DNA of 64,000 bases, taken from contig JAEUTZ010000004.1 in NCBI GenBank assembly GCA_016787725.1, forward strand, positions 310,001-374,000, given 5' to 3'. The position numbers were made by a program, and so were the translations under genes. The stretch comes from Cyclobacteriaceae bacterium. Its GTDB lineage: Bacteria > Bacteroidota > Bacteroidia > Cytophagales > Cyclobacteriaceae. The notes under the pieces were generated by a model. The model was not told where the DNA came from. It worked only from the letters and a program-made list of their open reading frames with translations, and searched no databases. Shown piece after piece: positions 63,330 to 64,000 of the stretch (position 1 is the stretch's first letter; every line of letters begins with the position of its first letter).

Positions 63330-64000
63330 TTAATTGATTAAATTTTTTGTGATTTTCCCTTTAAACAGATTCATCTCCATGCGCACACGCTTGCTCACAT
63401 CAATGGTGGTGGCACGCACCAGTTTTTCCACGCCATGTTTGTGTTTGATAAAATCCATGGCTTCATAAAGGTTAATGTCCTGCTCGGTTTCGTCAAACAA
63501 ACTGATCTGGTGGTTGCCCTGCACCAGGTTGCTCAACCGTACCCCCACCAGCCGGATCAGCATCCTGCGGTTGTACAGTTTGTCGAACAACTCCTGCACC
63601 ACGCGCAAAATCACGTGATCAGAAGACGTGTAGGGGATATGAATCTGTTTTGTTTCAGTATCGAAATTGGAGTAGCGGATTTTTACGGTAACACAGGCGG
63701 TTAGCTTTTTCTGTTCGCGCAACTGAAATGCCACCTTCTCCACCATCGCGATCAGGATGGACTTCAGGCGCTTTACATCAATGGTGTCCTGGTCAAAAGT
63801 AGATTCTGTGGAAATGGATTTTTGTTCGCTGTACGATACCACGGGCGAGTCGTCCAACCCGTTGGCCTTGTTCCACAAGCTGATGCCATTTTTGCCAAAA
63901 GCACTGACTAAAAAGGGCAAGGGCATTTCGCGCAACGTGGCCACCGTGCGCACACCCATGTCGTACAGAAAAGTGGCGGTCTGTTTACCGATCATGGGTA
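63330..64000 (-). CDS. dinB: Y-family DNA polymerase (DinB/Pol IV), C-terminal part, truncated by window
   Basis: The frame is open to the window edge, so the gene continues beyond 64000; 222 C-terminal residues are visible. The visible part begins in the helix-hairpin-helix thumb ('MIGKQTATFLYDMGVRTVATLREMPLPFL'). It continues with 'GLDDSPVVSYSEQKSISTESTFDQDT' and the little-finger domain ('VAFQLREQKKLTACVTVKIRYSNFDTETKQIHI'), then 'RRMLIRLVGVRLSNLV'. The segment 'NHQISLFDETEQD' resembles the QxxLF-type beta-clamp binding motif (QISLF), but is followed by about 45 further residues. It heads the dinB-recQ-dnaE2-like string. Confidence 0.88.
   Translation of the reverse strand, partial: PMIGKQTATFLYDMGVRTVATLREMPLPFLVSAFGKNGISLWNKANGLDDSPVVSYSEQKSISTESTFDQDTIDVKRLKSILIAMVEKVAFQLREQKKLTACVTVKIRYSNFDTETKQIHIPYTSSDHVILRVVQELFDKLYNRRMLIRLVGVRLSNLVQGNHQISLFDETEQDINLYEAMDFIKHKHGVEKLVRATTIDVSKRVRMEMNLFKGKITKNLIN

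Overview
The window is typical of a Bacteroidota chromosome, most likely of the order Cytophagales. The evidence is TonB-dependent receptors with carboxypeptidase-regulatory domains, a DUF4249 lipoprotein, an AccD without the usual zinc-finger cysteines, an ATP synthase locus with only atpD-atpC, and promoters of the Bacteroidota form TTG-N19/20-TAnnTTTG. It is mostly core chromosome. I see no IS element, integrase, CRISPR array, tRNA or rRNA. Coding density is high, and several convergent gene pairs end within 0-7 bp of each other or overlap.

Layout. 1-3740 (+): the end of a TonB-dependent receptor, a DUF4249 lipoprotein and an MG2/plug-like exported protein. 3741-5664 (-): accD and class I aldolase fbaB. 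5796-8049 (-): rpsP-rimM-trmD-rplS, with a good promoter before rpsP and an intrinsic terminator between rpsP and rimM. 8244-13922 (+): sucA-sucB-lpdA, the complete 2-oxoglutarate dehydrogenase complex; SucB has two lipoyl domains. 13930-18969: DUF4105 membrane protein, radical SAM/SPASM enzyme, a 56-residue FeoB-associated-type cysteine-rich protein, and an orphan FtsX-like permease preceded by a sigma-54-like promoter and a palindrome. 18970-28245 (-): suhB, an Lnt-like membrane protein without nitrilase domain, rsmI, pterin dehydratase and DUF493; then ppiD, a 52-residue membrane protein, lptC, a TPR protein, an outer-membrane protein and coaX. 28326-34887: a Glu/Leu/Phe/Val dehydrogenase, then two tandem CaCA antiporters (+) facing two tandem NhaD antiporters (-). 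35572-42983 (-): TonB receptor, aspartate kinase, dnaK, aldo/keto reductase. 43030-47095: prfC, a class A beta-lactamase-like lipoprotein, an RluA-type pseudouridine synthase and two small envelope proteins. 47166-53702 (-): atpC, atpD, an orphan histidine kinase, a NatAB-type ABC exporter and an exported beta-rich protein. 53866-57921 (-): dnaJ, grpE, obgE, adk, hpt. 57986-64000 (-): a second-type DNA polymerase III alpha subunit, RecQ and the C-terminal part of a Y-family polymerase.

The most interesting regulatory signal is shared by dnaK and grpE-dnaJ. Each has a TTGGCA-N6-TTG element, similar to a sigma-54 -24/-12 promoter, and just upstream a TGACA-N3-TGNCN repeat. The two repeats sit 21 and 12 nt from the promoter element, a difference of about one helical turn. 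A third element with the same internal spacing precedes the FtsX permease, with a separate 18-bp palindrome (TCGTCCG-N4-CGGACGA) about 105 bp upstream of the expected start. This suggests that chaperone and envelope-transport genes in this lineage use activator-dependent promoters. Other notable points are a DnaJ with only two of four zinc-binding repeats, an Lnt-like membrane domain without a catalytic half, tandem duplication of both CaCA and NhaD antiporters, and a dinB-recQ-dnaE arrangement.
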